Of a stretch of 39,373 bases of DNA, positions 27,378 through 35,051 are shown piece after piece. This stretch comes from Prolixibacteraceae bacterium. GTDB lineage: Bacteria > Bacteroidota > Bacteroidia > Bacteroidales > Prolixibacteraceae. Every line of letters starts with the position of its first letter. Position 1 is the first letter of the stretch. The notes beneath the pieces were generated by a model. That model was not told the origin of the DNA. It worked only from the letters and a program-made list of their open reading frames with translations, and did not search any database. Made by a program: the position numbers and the translations under genes. The DNA lies in NCBI GenBank assembly GCA_016931385.1, contig JAFGEV010000193.1:1-39373 (forward strand). The letters run 5' to 3'.

Positions 27378-27437
27378 GAAATATTGGAATAGTAATAAAT
27401 AATACAATGTTTTTGGTTACGCTAAATTTCTTACATT

Positions 27438-27917
27438 TTATTCATTCTTGCTCAATAGAAGTTTTTCAATATTGTCGCGGAACATTTGTTTGGTCTGTTC
27501 TTTATCGCGGGCAATCCCCGATGTCATTGTTGGCTTTCCATCCATGGGGCAATATAAAAATGCCGGGATACCCGAAATACCAAACACCTGCGAAAGTTCC
27601 TTTTCTTTGTCAACATTAACTTTATAAATGTTCACTTTTCCCTTATATTCCCTGGCCAGTTCTTCAAGTATTGGCGATGTAATCCTGCACGGGCCGCACC
27701 AATCGGCATAAAAATCAACCAGGCATGGTTTATCGCCTTTATAGACCCATTGCGTTGGGTTCTTTTCATAATCCATTATTTTTTCCAGGAAATCGGCCTT
27801 AGTCATTTGCGTGGTGGCCTTTTCTTCGTTTCCGGCAGGTGAGGTTGGTTGGTGGGCAACCAATATTACAGGGAAAAGAAGTGCCAGCATAAAAACTTTT
27901 ATAATCCTTGTATTCAT
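27438..27917 (-). CDS. Exported thioredoxin-family protein
   Basis: This is a periplasmic thiol-disulfide oxidoreductase. The 159 residues have an N-terminal signal segment (MNTRIIKVFMLALLFPVILVA), a short linker, then a complete thioredoxin domain with the canonical active site W73-C-G-P-C77 in DFYADWCGPCRITSP and the cis-proline loop GISGIPAFLY. It probably keeps periplasmic thiols reduced or assists cytochrome maturation. The next gene upstream on the same strand is another thioredoxin-fold protein with an odd active site, about 130 bases away, which suggests a linked role. Confidence 0.92.
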   Translation of the reverse strand: MNTRIIKVFMLALLFPVILVAHQPTSPAGNEEKATTQMTKADFLEKIMDYEKNPTQWVYKGDKPCLVDFYADWCGPCRITSPILEELAREYKGKVNIYKVNVDKEKELSQVFGISGIPAFLYCPMDGKPTMTSGIARDKEQTKQMFRDNIEKLLLSKNE

Positions 27918-28044
27918 AATATTTTAATTTTTATTCCTAATAACTTATTTATTTCTTGTGTGTTGAAACCAACAATCATTTTTCTGTTCATGTTTGTTTG
28001 GAGAACTCCCTGATTCCAATTCTTTTTGCAACGACTGAAATTTA

Positions 28045-28404
28045 TCAATATTCCTGAAGAAGACTGTTAAATTCTTTTTTCAGAATATTTTCAATTTGAT
28101 CTTTGCTTTGAATACTGGTTGTAGCTGCAACAGTTTTCCCGTTTTTATAGTAAAATGTGAAGGGGAGCCCCATAAAGCTCCTTGCTTCGGGAGCATTCCT
28201 TATCACTGCCGCATCAGGTATATCGAAATCCATATCGGCAAAAACCACATTCGGGTATCTGTTTCTCATTTCGGTCATGGCTGCATATACAGGAATACAC
28301 ATGGGACCCATACGGCCGCAACATACCATTACATTTTCATTTTCTGAGATTGTTTTTTCAAAATCTTCTTTCGATAAAATATGCTTCAAATTTGTGTGTA
28401 ACAT
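28045..28404 (-). CDS. Small thioredoxin-like protein with a CCGRMGPMC active-site region
   Basis: A cytosolic-looking 119-residue protein (no signal peptide) with the thioredoxin secondary-structure order: helix, strand ENVMVCC, helix, strand NVVFADMDFDI, cis-Pro loop FMGLPFTFYY, strand KTVAATTS, final helix. The site where thioredoxin has WCGPC reads C28-C-G-R-M-G-P-M-C36, so Cys29 and Cys36 are six residues apart with an extra vicinal Cys. The conserved Trp is absent. It could handle disulfides, a metal, or sulfur species; I cannot choose. The upstream region carries a TAnnTTTG box and a CRP/FNR-like palindrome, suggesting redox or carbon regulation. Confidence 0.75.
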   Translation of the reverse strand: MLHTNLKHILSKEDFEKTISENENVMVCCGRMGPMCIPVYAAMTEMRNRYPNVVFADMDFDIPDAAVIRNAPEARSFMGLPFTFYYKNGKTVAATTSIQSKDQIENILKKEFNSLLQEY

Positions 28405-28428
28405 AAAATTCCTTTTTTGATAATGTTA

Positions 28429-28436
28429 CAAAAATA
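28429..28436 (-). promoter_or_regulatory. -7 promoter element for the small thioredoxin-like gene
   Basis: Read on the minus strand TATTTTTG matches TAnnTTTG and lies about 25 bases before the ATG at 28404. Confidence 0.45.
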
Positions 28437-28457
28437 AAACCGGCTGTTTGCATTGTA

Positions 28458-28473
28458 TGTAACAAAGATCACA
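28458..28473. promoter_or_regulatory. CRP/FNR-like palindrome
   Basis: TGTAA-CAAAGA-TCACA is a near-perfect interrupted palindrome of the TGTNA-N6-TNACA type bound by CRP/FNR-superfamily regulators. It lies about 20 bases upstream of the -7 box of the small thioredoxin-like gene, where an activator would bind. The cognate regulator is not in the window. Confidence 0.35.
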
Positions 28474-28715
28474 CAAGGGTATATGTTCTGAAAAACAGTG
28501 CCAATAATGAAAATACTAAAACCTATGTTTTCATGAACAAAAATGCATTTCTTATTTTTCAGGAATGTTTTCATATAGACTAATGCGATGCCATTGGGGG
28601 GCATTATTGAGCAATATAAAAAATTAGGCCTTGAATATGAACCCTGAATTACAAGATGGGGAAACTGAAAATCCTGAAAAAATGATTTTATACCTGAACA
28701 AGCTGCGATAACGTG
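28474..28715. other. Intergenic region with two very short overlapping frames (possible gene remnant)
   Basis: Together with the promoter area, about 310 bases separate the thioredoxin-like gene from the acidic-protein gene, and no full gene is seen. On the plus strand near 28574-28636 a 19-codon frame (starting MPLGGIIEQYKK) runs into an overlapping 24-codon frame (starting MNPELQDGETEN, ending at about 28709). Together they read like the C-terminal scrap of a real protein broken by a frameshift, but I do not recognise the parent. Confidence 0.25.
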
Positions 28716-29117
28716 TTAATCTTCATCACCATCATCATCGTCTTCGAAACTACTATCGCCATAATCGTCATAAGTATCGTCATCGTCGGCAATCTGGCTC
28801 ATTTCTTCCTGTAATTCTTCCATTTCTTCAGTATACTTGCTTTCGTATTCAACTTTTATGGCTTCTTTCAGCATACCGTCGTCATCAAAATCATCATCGT
28901 CTTCAACAATTTTGATTGCCTCGCCAACCGTCATGCGAACCATGTAATAACGGTCCTCGGTTTCAAAAGGAAGTGCGCTTACGATGAGGCCGTCTTTATT
29001 CGTGAACCTGATGAGGTAATCGCTAAAACCGTAGGGATATTCAAGTTTGATCTTTTCCTGAATCTCAACTGGAAGTTTATCGTAATCTTTTATTATTTTA
29101 GGTTTTCCGTTACTCAT
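28716..29117 (-). CDS. Conserved acidic protein of unknown function
   Basis: A 133-residue protein from ATG 29117. The first 70 residues look folded (KIIKDYDKLPVEIQEKI, then EYPYGFSDYLIRFTNKDG, then ALPFETEDRYYMVRM). The rest is dominated by Asp/Glu: one acidic run near residue 80 (EDDDDFDDD), a charged helix, and a C-terminal tail of almost continuous acid (about residues 110-133). I recall similar hypothetical proteins in Bacteroidales, but no function. The tail could mimic nucleic acid or bind basic partners or divalent ions. It is a single gene, divergent from gpmI. Confidence 0.75.
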   Translation of the reverse strand: MSNGKPKIIKDYDKLPVEIQEKIKLEYPYGFSDYLIRFTNKDGLIVSALPFETEDRYYMVRMTVGEAIKIVEDDDDFDDDGMLKEAIKVEYESKYTEEMEELQEEMSQIADDDDTYDDYGDSSFEDDDDGDED

Positions 29118-29425
29118 TTTCAAACAATTAATTTTGGTTAAGCAAATTTATTTCCAACGTTATTATTATAAGAAACAAGAACTTCGTCACTCAAAAAGAG
29201 CAATCGTTTTTCTTGGGCAAAATACAAAACTTTTATTTATATCCACACCAAACACAAAAAATCTTAAAAAAAATTCAAAACAAGCATCAGGTATTTAATG
29301 AATAGTGATTCTATGTTGAATTAATTCAATTTTATGTTTTTCCCAAATCAAAAGATAAGTTTTCATTGTTGTTTAAAAACAAATACTTTTGTGGAACATA
29401 AAATGATAACAATAAACACGATAAA
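29118..29425. other. Divergent intergenic region between the acidic protein and gpmI
   Basis: About 308 AT-rich bases with no open frame of interest. The only feature I can support is the gpmI promoter element at its right end. Confidence 0.5.
29384..29391 (+). promoter_or_regulatory. Bacteroidota -7 promoter element for gpmI
   Basis: TACTTTTG matches TAnnTTTG, 35 bases upstream of the start; a TTG lies near 29367. Confidence 0.45.
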
Positions 29426-30952
29426 ATGATGATAAAAAGAAAAGCGCTGTTAATGATCCTTGACGGATGGGGTATAGGCAAAGGCGATAAAACCGATGTA
29501 GTTACTACAGCGCCAACTCCTTTCATGGATTCCTTGGTAAAGGAATACCCACATTCAAAACTTCTGGCATGTGGTGAATATGTTGGATTGCCCGACGGGC
29601 AAATGGGCAACTCTGAGGTAGGGCACCTGAACCTTGGCGCCGGCAGGGTGCTATACCAGGATATGGTGAAAATAACCCGCGATATCAGGGACAAATCCCT
29701 TTGGGAAAATCCACAAATTCTGAAAGCATATAATTATGCCCTTGAAAACAACAAGCAGGTTCATCTGGTTGGTTTGATTGGCCCTGGTGGTGTTCATGCC
29801 CTTAGCGCTCATATGATAGCGCTCTGCCAGATAGCAACAGATATGGGGCTTCAAAACATATTTGTACATGGCTTGACCGATGGCCGTGATACAGACCCGA
29901 AATCGGGATATGGTTTTATTCAGTCGGATATGGAAGCGCTTGAAAACACCAATGCAAAGTTTGCTTCAATCATTGGCCGCTATTACGGGATGGACCGCGA
30001 CAAAAATTACGACCGTATGAAACTTGCCTACGACCTTTGGACAAAAGGCGATGGTGAAAAAACCACCAACCTGTTGGCTACCATTAAAAAGTCATATAAA
30101 AACGAGGTGACCGATGAATTCCTGAAGCCAATTGTTGTAACCGATGATAACGGCAACCCGCTTACAACCTTTGAAGAAGGCGACGTTGTAATTTGTTTCA
30201 ACTTCCGTACCGACAGGCTGAGGCAGGCCACCATTGCATTTACCCAGCAGGACTTGCCGGAATACGGTATGAAAACCATGCCGCTTGAATGGTACACGAT
30301 GACCGAGTATAAAGCCGATTTTAAAGGGATTAACCTGATATACCGCAAAGAAAACGTTACCAACACCCTTGGAGAAGTCGTTTCAAATGCCGGGTTAAAA
30401 CAAATTCGCATAGCCGAAACTGAGAAATATGCTCACGTGACCTTTTTCTTTTCGGGTGGCCGCGAGAAAGAGTTTCCAGGAGAGAAACGCATTTTGTGCC
30501 CCTCGCCAAAAGTGCCTACTTATGACCTGAAACCCGAGATGAGCGCGTACGATGTTCGCGATGCCATTGTGCCTGAACTTAAAAACCAGACAGCCGATTT
30601 TGTTTGCCTGAACTTTGCAAACGGCGATATGGTTGGGCATACAGGCGTTTACGAAGCCATCTACAAAGCCGTTGTTGCTGTTGATGAGTGCGTGAAAGAT
30701 GTTGTTACTGCAGCAAAAGAAGGCGGATACGATGTCCTGATCATTGCCGACCACGGAAATGCAGACAATGCCGTAAATGAAGATGGTTCTCCAAACACGG
30801 CACACTCGCTTAACCCGGTTCCCTGCATCTGGTTAACCGAACAAAAGGATCACAAAATTAATGACGGTGTTCTTGCCGATATTGCACCAACTATTTTAAC
30901 AATTATGGGGATTGATATCCCCAAAGATATGACCGGAAAGATTTTAATTTGA
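29426..30952 (+). CDS. gpmI: 2,3-bisphosphoglycerate-independent phosphoglycerate mutase
   Basis: It interconverts 3- and 2-phosphoglycerate in glycolysis and gluconeogenesis using two Mn2+ ions. The 508 residues match the family. Motifs seen are LMILDGWGIG (first metal Asp), GQMGNSEVGHLNLGAGR (phosphorylated Ser), GLTDGRDTDPKSG, FNFRTDRLRQ, FANGDMVGHTG and IIADHGNADNA with NTAHSLNPVPCI (remaining metal ligands). The start is one of two consecutive ATG codons. The two-domain solute-binding lipoprotein follows 24 bases downstream and may be co-transcribed. Confidence 0.96.
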   Translation: MMIKRKALLMILDGWGIGKGDKTDVVTTAPTPFMDSLVKEYPHSKLLACGEYVGLPDGQMGNSEVGHLNLGAGRVLYQDMVKITRDIRDKSLWENPQILKAYNYALENNKQVHLVGLIGPGGVHALSAHMIALCQIATDMGLQNIFVHGLTDGRDTDPKSGYGFIQSDMEALENTNAKFASIIGRYYGMDRDKNYDRMKLAYDLWTKGDGEKTTNLLATIKKSYKNEVTDEFLKPIVVTDDNGNPLTTFEEGDVVICFNFRTDRLRQATIAFTQQDLPEYGMKTMPLEWYTMTEYKADFKGINLIYRKENVTNTLGEVVSNAGLKQIRIAETEKYAHVTFFFSGGREKEFPGEKRILCPSPKVPTYDLKPEMSAYDVRDAIVPELKNQTADFVCLNFANGDMVGHTGVYEAIYKAVVAVDECVKDVVTAAKEGGYDVLIIADHGNADNAVNEDGSPNTAHSLNPVPCIWLTEQKDHKINDGVLADIAPTILTIMGIDIPKDMTGKILI

Positions 30953-30976
30953 ATTTAAACAAGAGGATTGAAAAAT

Positions 30977-32419
30977 ATGAAAAAATCATTTTTCTTCCAG
31001 TTAATTTTAATATCTGTTATATGGTTTTATAGTTGCAACGACGAGGAACCTCAAAACGATTACTCCCTGCAATTTTACACAGAACAGTACAAACCCTTTA
31101 ACTATCTTGAGGCAGGTGAGGTTACAGGCCTGGCCCCTGAAGTGTTAAAAGAGATATGCCGGAGTTTAAGCATCGATTACGAGGTTAAAGTATTTGACTG
31201 GAACGAGGCCTATTCAAAAACCCTTGAGACCAGCAATGCCGTCCTTTTCTCAACAGTACTGAACGCTGAAAGAAAGGACCTTTTCAAATGGGCAGGCCCT
31301 CTGGCTTCCATCGACTGGTTTTTTTATTCAAAAGCTGGAAACCCTTTAAAGGTAAACTCTCTCGAAGATGCTAAAAACATCGGAAAGATTGGGGTAATCA
31401 ATGATTATTCCATAACGCAATACCTTGAAGGAAAAGGATTTTCGAACCTGATTTATATCGATGACATTGAAGAAGCATTTAGCAAGTTGCTTAATGGGGA
31501 AATCGACCTCTTCCCCTCAGACAGGTTAACAACAGATGCAATTCTTGATGAAATGGGATATTCTCCTTACAATGTTAAACCTCAGTTCAGGGTTTTGACC
31601 GATCTGATTTACTTTGCCTTTAATAAGAATATTCCCGATGAAGTCGTTTCCGATTTCCAGCATGAAATTGATTGCTTGAAGGAAAGTGGCACGCTAAAAT
31701 TATTGAGCCAGGAATTTTTGCAAACTTCGGATGTGCCCGGAAGCCTGTTAATCTACACGGAAGAGTATCCGCCGCTTACTTTCCTCAATAGCTATGGCGA
31801 GGTGAGCGGATTTGGCACAAATATCGTACGTGAAATTATGAAGCGGAACGGGATTTATGAAAAAATCAACCTTAACCAGTGGCGCATAGGGTACGAACTG
31901 GCGCTGAACAACCCCAATTTCTGCCTTTTCACCATGGACCGAACCGAAATCAGAGAAAACCTTTTTCAATGGGTGGGCCCATTAGGGGCCAATAAAACAT
32001 ACTTATTTACAAAACGGGAATCAGGAATTACAATTAATTCGATTGATGATGCTAAAAAACTTAGCTCAATAGGGACAGTGAGTTCATGGTTTTCCGATCA
32101 GTACCTTCGGGAACTTGGCTTTTCAAACATTGTTTCTGATGGCGATCCATTGCTTATGACGGATATGCTTATGAAAGGTGAGGTTGATGCATTCGTATGT
32201 TCAAGCCTTACTTTTTCAGATATCCTGGAAGAGCTGAATTTCAACATGAGCCAGGTTACGGCTTCATACGAACTTATGTCGTCCGACTTCTACATTGCTT
32301 TCTCCCTCAATACACCTGAAAGCATGGTTAGCCAATGGCAACAAACTTTCAACGACATAAAGAACGACGGGACCTATGAGTCAATAGAATTAAAATGGTT
32401 TCCGGTAGAATTAAAATAA
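30977..32419 (+). CDS. Lipoprotein with two tandem SBP_bac_3 solute-binding domains
   Basis: An exported 480-residue lipoprotein (lipobox ending WFYSC at about residue 20) built from two family-3 periplasmic binding domains. Domain 1 (about 30-250) starts LQFYTEQYKPFNYLEAGEV and has ERKDLFKWAGPL. Domain 2 (about 255-480) starts LLIYTEEYPPLTFLNSYGEV and has IRENLFQWVGPL. The two copies align throughout, including GxIGV/GTVSS loops and a C-terminal helix with W or L, so this is an internal duplication. No ABC permease or ATPase is adjacent, nor any fused kinase or cyclase domain. It may be a stand-alone scavenging or sensing protein for amino-acid-like ligands. I chose ATG 30977 over the upstream TTG because it gives a clean signal peptide. 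Confidence 0.85.
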   Translation: MKKSFFFQLILISVIWFYSCNDEEPQNDYSLQFYTEQYKPFNYLEAGEVTGLAPEVLKEICRSLSIDYEVKVFDWNEAYSKTLETSNAVLFSTVLNAERKDLFKWAGPLASIDWFFYSKAGNPLKVNSLEDAKNIGKIGVINDYSITQYLEGKGFSNLIYIDDIEEAFSKLLNGEIDLFPSDRLTTDAILDEMGYSPYNVKPQFRVLTDLIYFAFNKNIPDEVVSDFQHEIDCLKESGTLKLLSQEFLQTSDVPGSLLIYTEEYPPLTFLNSYGEVSGFGTNIVREIMKRNGIYEKINLNQWRIGYELALNNPNFCLFTMDRTEIRENLFQWVGPLGANKTYLFTKRESGITINSIDDAKKLSSIGTVSSWFSDQYLRELGFSNIVSDGDPLLMTDMLMKGEVDAFVCSSLTFSDILEELNFNMSQVTASYELMSSDFYIAFSLNTPESMVSQWQQTFNDIKNDGTYESIELKWFPVELK

Positions 32420-32662
32420 AGGTGAGGACAATTAATATTCATTGTTTTAACTGTTTTATTCAACTGATGTTTTTAAAGTTTGCAAAAAACATGGCTGATA
32501 TTTTGTGAATGGATATTTAAAATCTCAAATTGGAAGACTTTCTTTTTTGATTTGTTAAATTCCTGATTTAATAAGGCTTATCTTTTATTTCAGGCATTTT
32601 GGAACAAATTTTTTTTTAAGTTACCTTATTCCTATTTTTATGTTCTAAAAATTTTAATAATC

Positions 32663-33430
32663 ATGGCAATGCTTGCAAACCAACGTCGAGAAAAAATCCT
32701 GGAACTGATCAGAGAAGACGGCCAGGCTAAAGTGATGGATTTGAGCCGAATATTTAAAGTCACCGAGGTAACTATCAGGCAAGATCTTGAACGTTTGGAA
32801 AAGGATGGTTTTATCGTGCGTGAACATGGTGGAGCATTTCTGAAGGATATCGACATGAATGTTCGTAGCATGAGCCTGCAAAATCAGGAAAACATGCCCC
32901 TGAAAATGACAATTGCAAAAAAAGCAGTTGAATTTATCAACGACGGGGATACAATTATTCTTGACTCCGGCTCAACAACTACCGAAGTAGCAAGGTTGAT
33001 GAACAGTTATAAAAACCTGACTGTAATCACCAATGCCTTAAATATTGCGCTTATTTTAGGAGCTTATTCAGGGATAAACGTAATTTTGACTGGTGGCGAG
33101 TTCAAGGCGCCTACCCTCTCTTTAACCGGACAAAAAGCTGCCGATTTCTTTCAGAATTTGCATGTTGACAAATTGTTTCTTGCAACGGCCGGCATCGCCC
33201 TGAAATCAGGGCTCACTTACCCCGGAATTAGCGATATATGTGTAAAAAGGGCAATGATTGAATCTGCTGATATTACATATCTTGTTGCCGATTCTACCAA
33301 AATCGGGAAGAGTTCTTTTGCCAGCCTGGGTGCACTTTCCCTTATCGACTATTTAATTACCGATTCTGAAATTGAGAAAGAATACATTGAGCTGTTTTCT
33401 GAAAATGAAATTAAGTTGATCATCGCCTAA
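32663..33430 (+). CDS. DeoR-family transcriptional regulator
   Basis: A sugar-responsive repressor. The N-terminal winged helix-turn-helix is textbook DeoR: NQRREKILELIREDG (residues about 5-19), then VTEVTIRQDLERLEKDG, then VREHGGA. The effector domain (about 75-250) has the ISOCOT-fold motif LDSGSTTTEVARLM, the LTGG...SLTGQ segment and the C-terminal VADSTKIGKSSFA that binds phosphosugars. The 255 residues are standard. It opens a cluster with a GlpK-like kinase, a sugar isomerase and a transketolase half, which it most likely controls. The inducer should be one of their phosphorylated intermediates. Confidence 0.92.
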   Translation: MAMLANQRREKILELIREDGQAKVMDLSRIFKVTEVTIRQDLERLEKDGFIVREHGGAFLKDIDMNVRSMSLQNQENMPLKMTIAKKAVEFINDGDTIILDSGSTTTEVARLMNSYKNLTVITNALNIALILGAYSGINVILTGGEFKAPTLSLTGQKAADFFQNLHVDKLFLATAGIALKSGLTYPGISDICVKRAMIESADITYLVADSTKIGKSSFASLGALSLIDYLITDSEIEKEYIELFSENEIKLIIA

Positions 33431-33531
33431 CCTTTTCGGTAGAAAGTAAACTTTTTAAATACATTTTGCTTTCGTTTATTTTCTTTTTACTTTTGAAAAG
33501 CAAATTTTCGAAATTATATGGAGTATATTTC

Positions 33532-35025
33532 ATGGGTGCAAAAAAGGATAAAAAATATATTTTAAGTATTGACCAAAGCACTTCAGCTACTAAAGCGTTG
33601 TTATTTAACCATAATGGAAATTTAATTGACAGGGCAACCATAGCCCATCAGCAATTTTATCCATTTCCCGGTTTTGTTGAACACGATCCGGTAGAAATAT
33701 TCAGCAATGCCCTAGAAGGAATAAAACAGGTCGTCGGGAAAAATAGGATAGCCCCCAATGAATTGGCAAGTATTGCCATTACCAATCAGCGCGAAACGGC
33801 CATGATTTGGGATAAAACCACAGGCAAACCGGTAGCTAAAGCGGCTGTATGGCAATGCCAGCGTGGAGCTGATTATTGCAATACCTTAAAGGCAGAAGGC
33901 CATTCAGAAACAATTGCCCAAAAAACCGGCCTGATCATCGACCCATATTTTTCAGCCAGTAAGCTCCACTGGATTATGAATAATTTACCCGGATTAAAAG
34001 AAAGGGCATTGAAAGGAGACTTGCTGCTTGGTACAATGGATACATGGCTGCTATGGAAATTCACTGGAGGTAAAGTCCATGCAACCGATTATTCAAATGC
34101 CTGCCGCACAATGTTGTTTAACATCAATACCTTACAATGGGACGAAGAACTTATAAATATCTTCAGCCTGGAAAAATCAATGTTTCCGGAAGTTAAATTC
34201 AGTGATGAAATTTTCGGATATACTGAACCGGAATTTTTTGCAGGAGTTCAGGTCCCTGTTTCAGGCTTGCTTGGCGATTCGCATGCCGCCCTTTTCGGGC
34301 AAAACTGTTTTGAGCAAGGTATGGGAAAAGCAACCTATGGAACAGGATCATCGATCATGTTGAACATTGGAGAAAATCTGCTTTGTTCTCCCGAAGGATT
34401 GGTTACCTCAATCGGGTATGGGTTAAATAAAAAGGTTTTCTATGTTTTTGAGGGGAACATTCATTGTACCGGCGATACAATTAACTGGTTGAAAAATGAC
34501 CTGCAACTGATCAACGATTTTTCAGAAGTTGAGGAACTGATCAAAACAGTTGATAACAGCAACGGTGTATATTTTGTTCCTGCATTTGTTGGGCTGGGCG
34601 CTCCCTATTGGGACAATAACGCGCGCGCCTGTATCTCGGGGATGCCCAGAAACACAACCAAGGCACATGTTGTAAGGGCTGCCCTCGAAAGTATTGCTTA
34701 TCAGATAAAAGACCTGATTATACTTATGGAAGGTGAGATTAAGCTTCAGGAACTAAGGGTAGATGGAGGCCCGACCAAAAACAACTTCCTGATGCAGTTT
34801 CAGGCCGATATCCTGGGACGCAAAGTTAACCGTTCGGAAATTGAAGAAGTATCGGCTATAGGTTCGGCTTACATGGCCGGCCTGGCAACAGGTTTCTGGA
34901 AGGATACCGATGAGATTAAATCGTTGCGGAACAAAGGCAGCATATTTGAGCCGGAAATGGACATATTAACAGCTGCTGAATTGTACAAAGGATGGGATAA
35001 AGCGGTAAAACGCACCCGCCTTTAG
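33532..35025 (+). CDS. FGGY-family carbohydrate kinase, glycerol kinase-like with an altered pocket
   Basis: An ATP-dependent polyol or sugar kinase of 497 residues, close to E. coli GlpK over its whole length (NQRET, VWQCQR, DPYFS, GDSHAALFGQ, GLGAPYWDNNARACISG, LRVDGGPTKNNFLMQFQADIL). With a constant offset of four, the GlpK glycerol contacts Arg83, Glu84, Trp103, Tyr135 and catalytic Asp245 are kept (R87, E88, W107, Y139, D249). Phe270, which packs on glycerol, is replaced by Ser274 (TYGTGSSIM versus TYGTGCFML). The phosphate loop reads DQSTSATKA rather than DQGTTSSRA. Genes around it are an isomerase and a transketolase half, so a ketose is a likelier substrate than glycerol. A glycerol kinase call cannot be excluded. 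ATG 33532 follows a GGAG. Confidence 0.88.
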   Translation: MGAKKDKKYILSIDQSTSATKALLFNHNGNLIDRATIAHQQFYPFPGFVEHDPVEIFSNALEGIKQVVGKNRIAPNELASIAITNQRETAMIWDKTTGKPVAKAAVWQCQRGADYCNTLKAEGHSETIAQKTGLIIDPYFSASKLHWIMNNLPGLKERALKGDLLLGTMDTWLLWKFTGGKVHATDYSNACRTMLFNINTLQWDEELINIFSLEKSMFPEVKFSDEIFGYTEPEFFAGVQVPVSGLLGDSHAALFGQNCFEQGMGKATYGTGSSIMLNIGENLLCSPEGLVTSIGYGLNKKVFYVFEGNIHCTGDTINWLKNDLQLINDFSEVEELIKTVDNSNGVYFVPAFVGLGAPYWDNNARACISGMPRNTTKAHVVRAALESIAYQIKDLIILMEGEIKLQELRVDGGPTKNNFLMQFQADILGRKVNRSEIEEVSAIGSAYMAGLATGFWKDTDEIKSLRNKGSIFEPEMDILTAAELYKGWDKAVKRTRL

Positions 35026-35051
35026 TTTGAACAAAATTGAAAATAAATATC

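Noticed and set aside
33532-35025. Plain glycerol kinase (glpK) with a glycerol operon
   Set aside because: No glpF or glpD neighbours, the Phe270 equivalent is Ser, and the co-transcribed genes are an isomerase and a transketolase half; kept as an alternative only.
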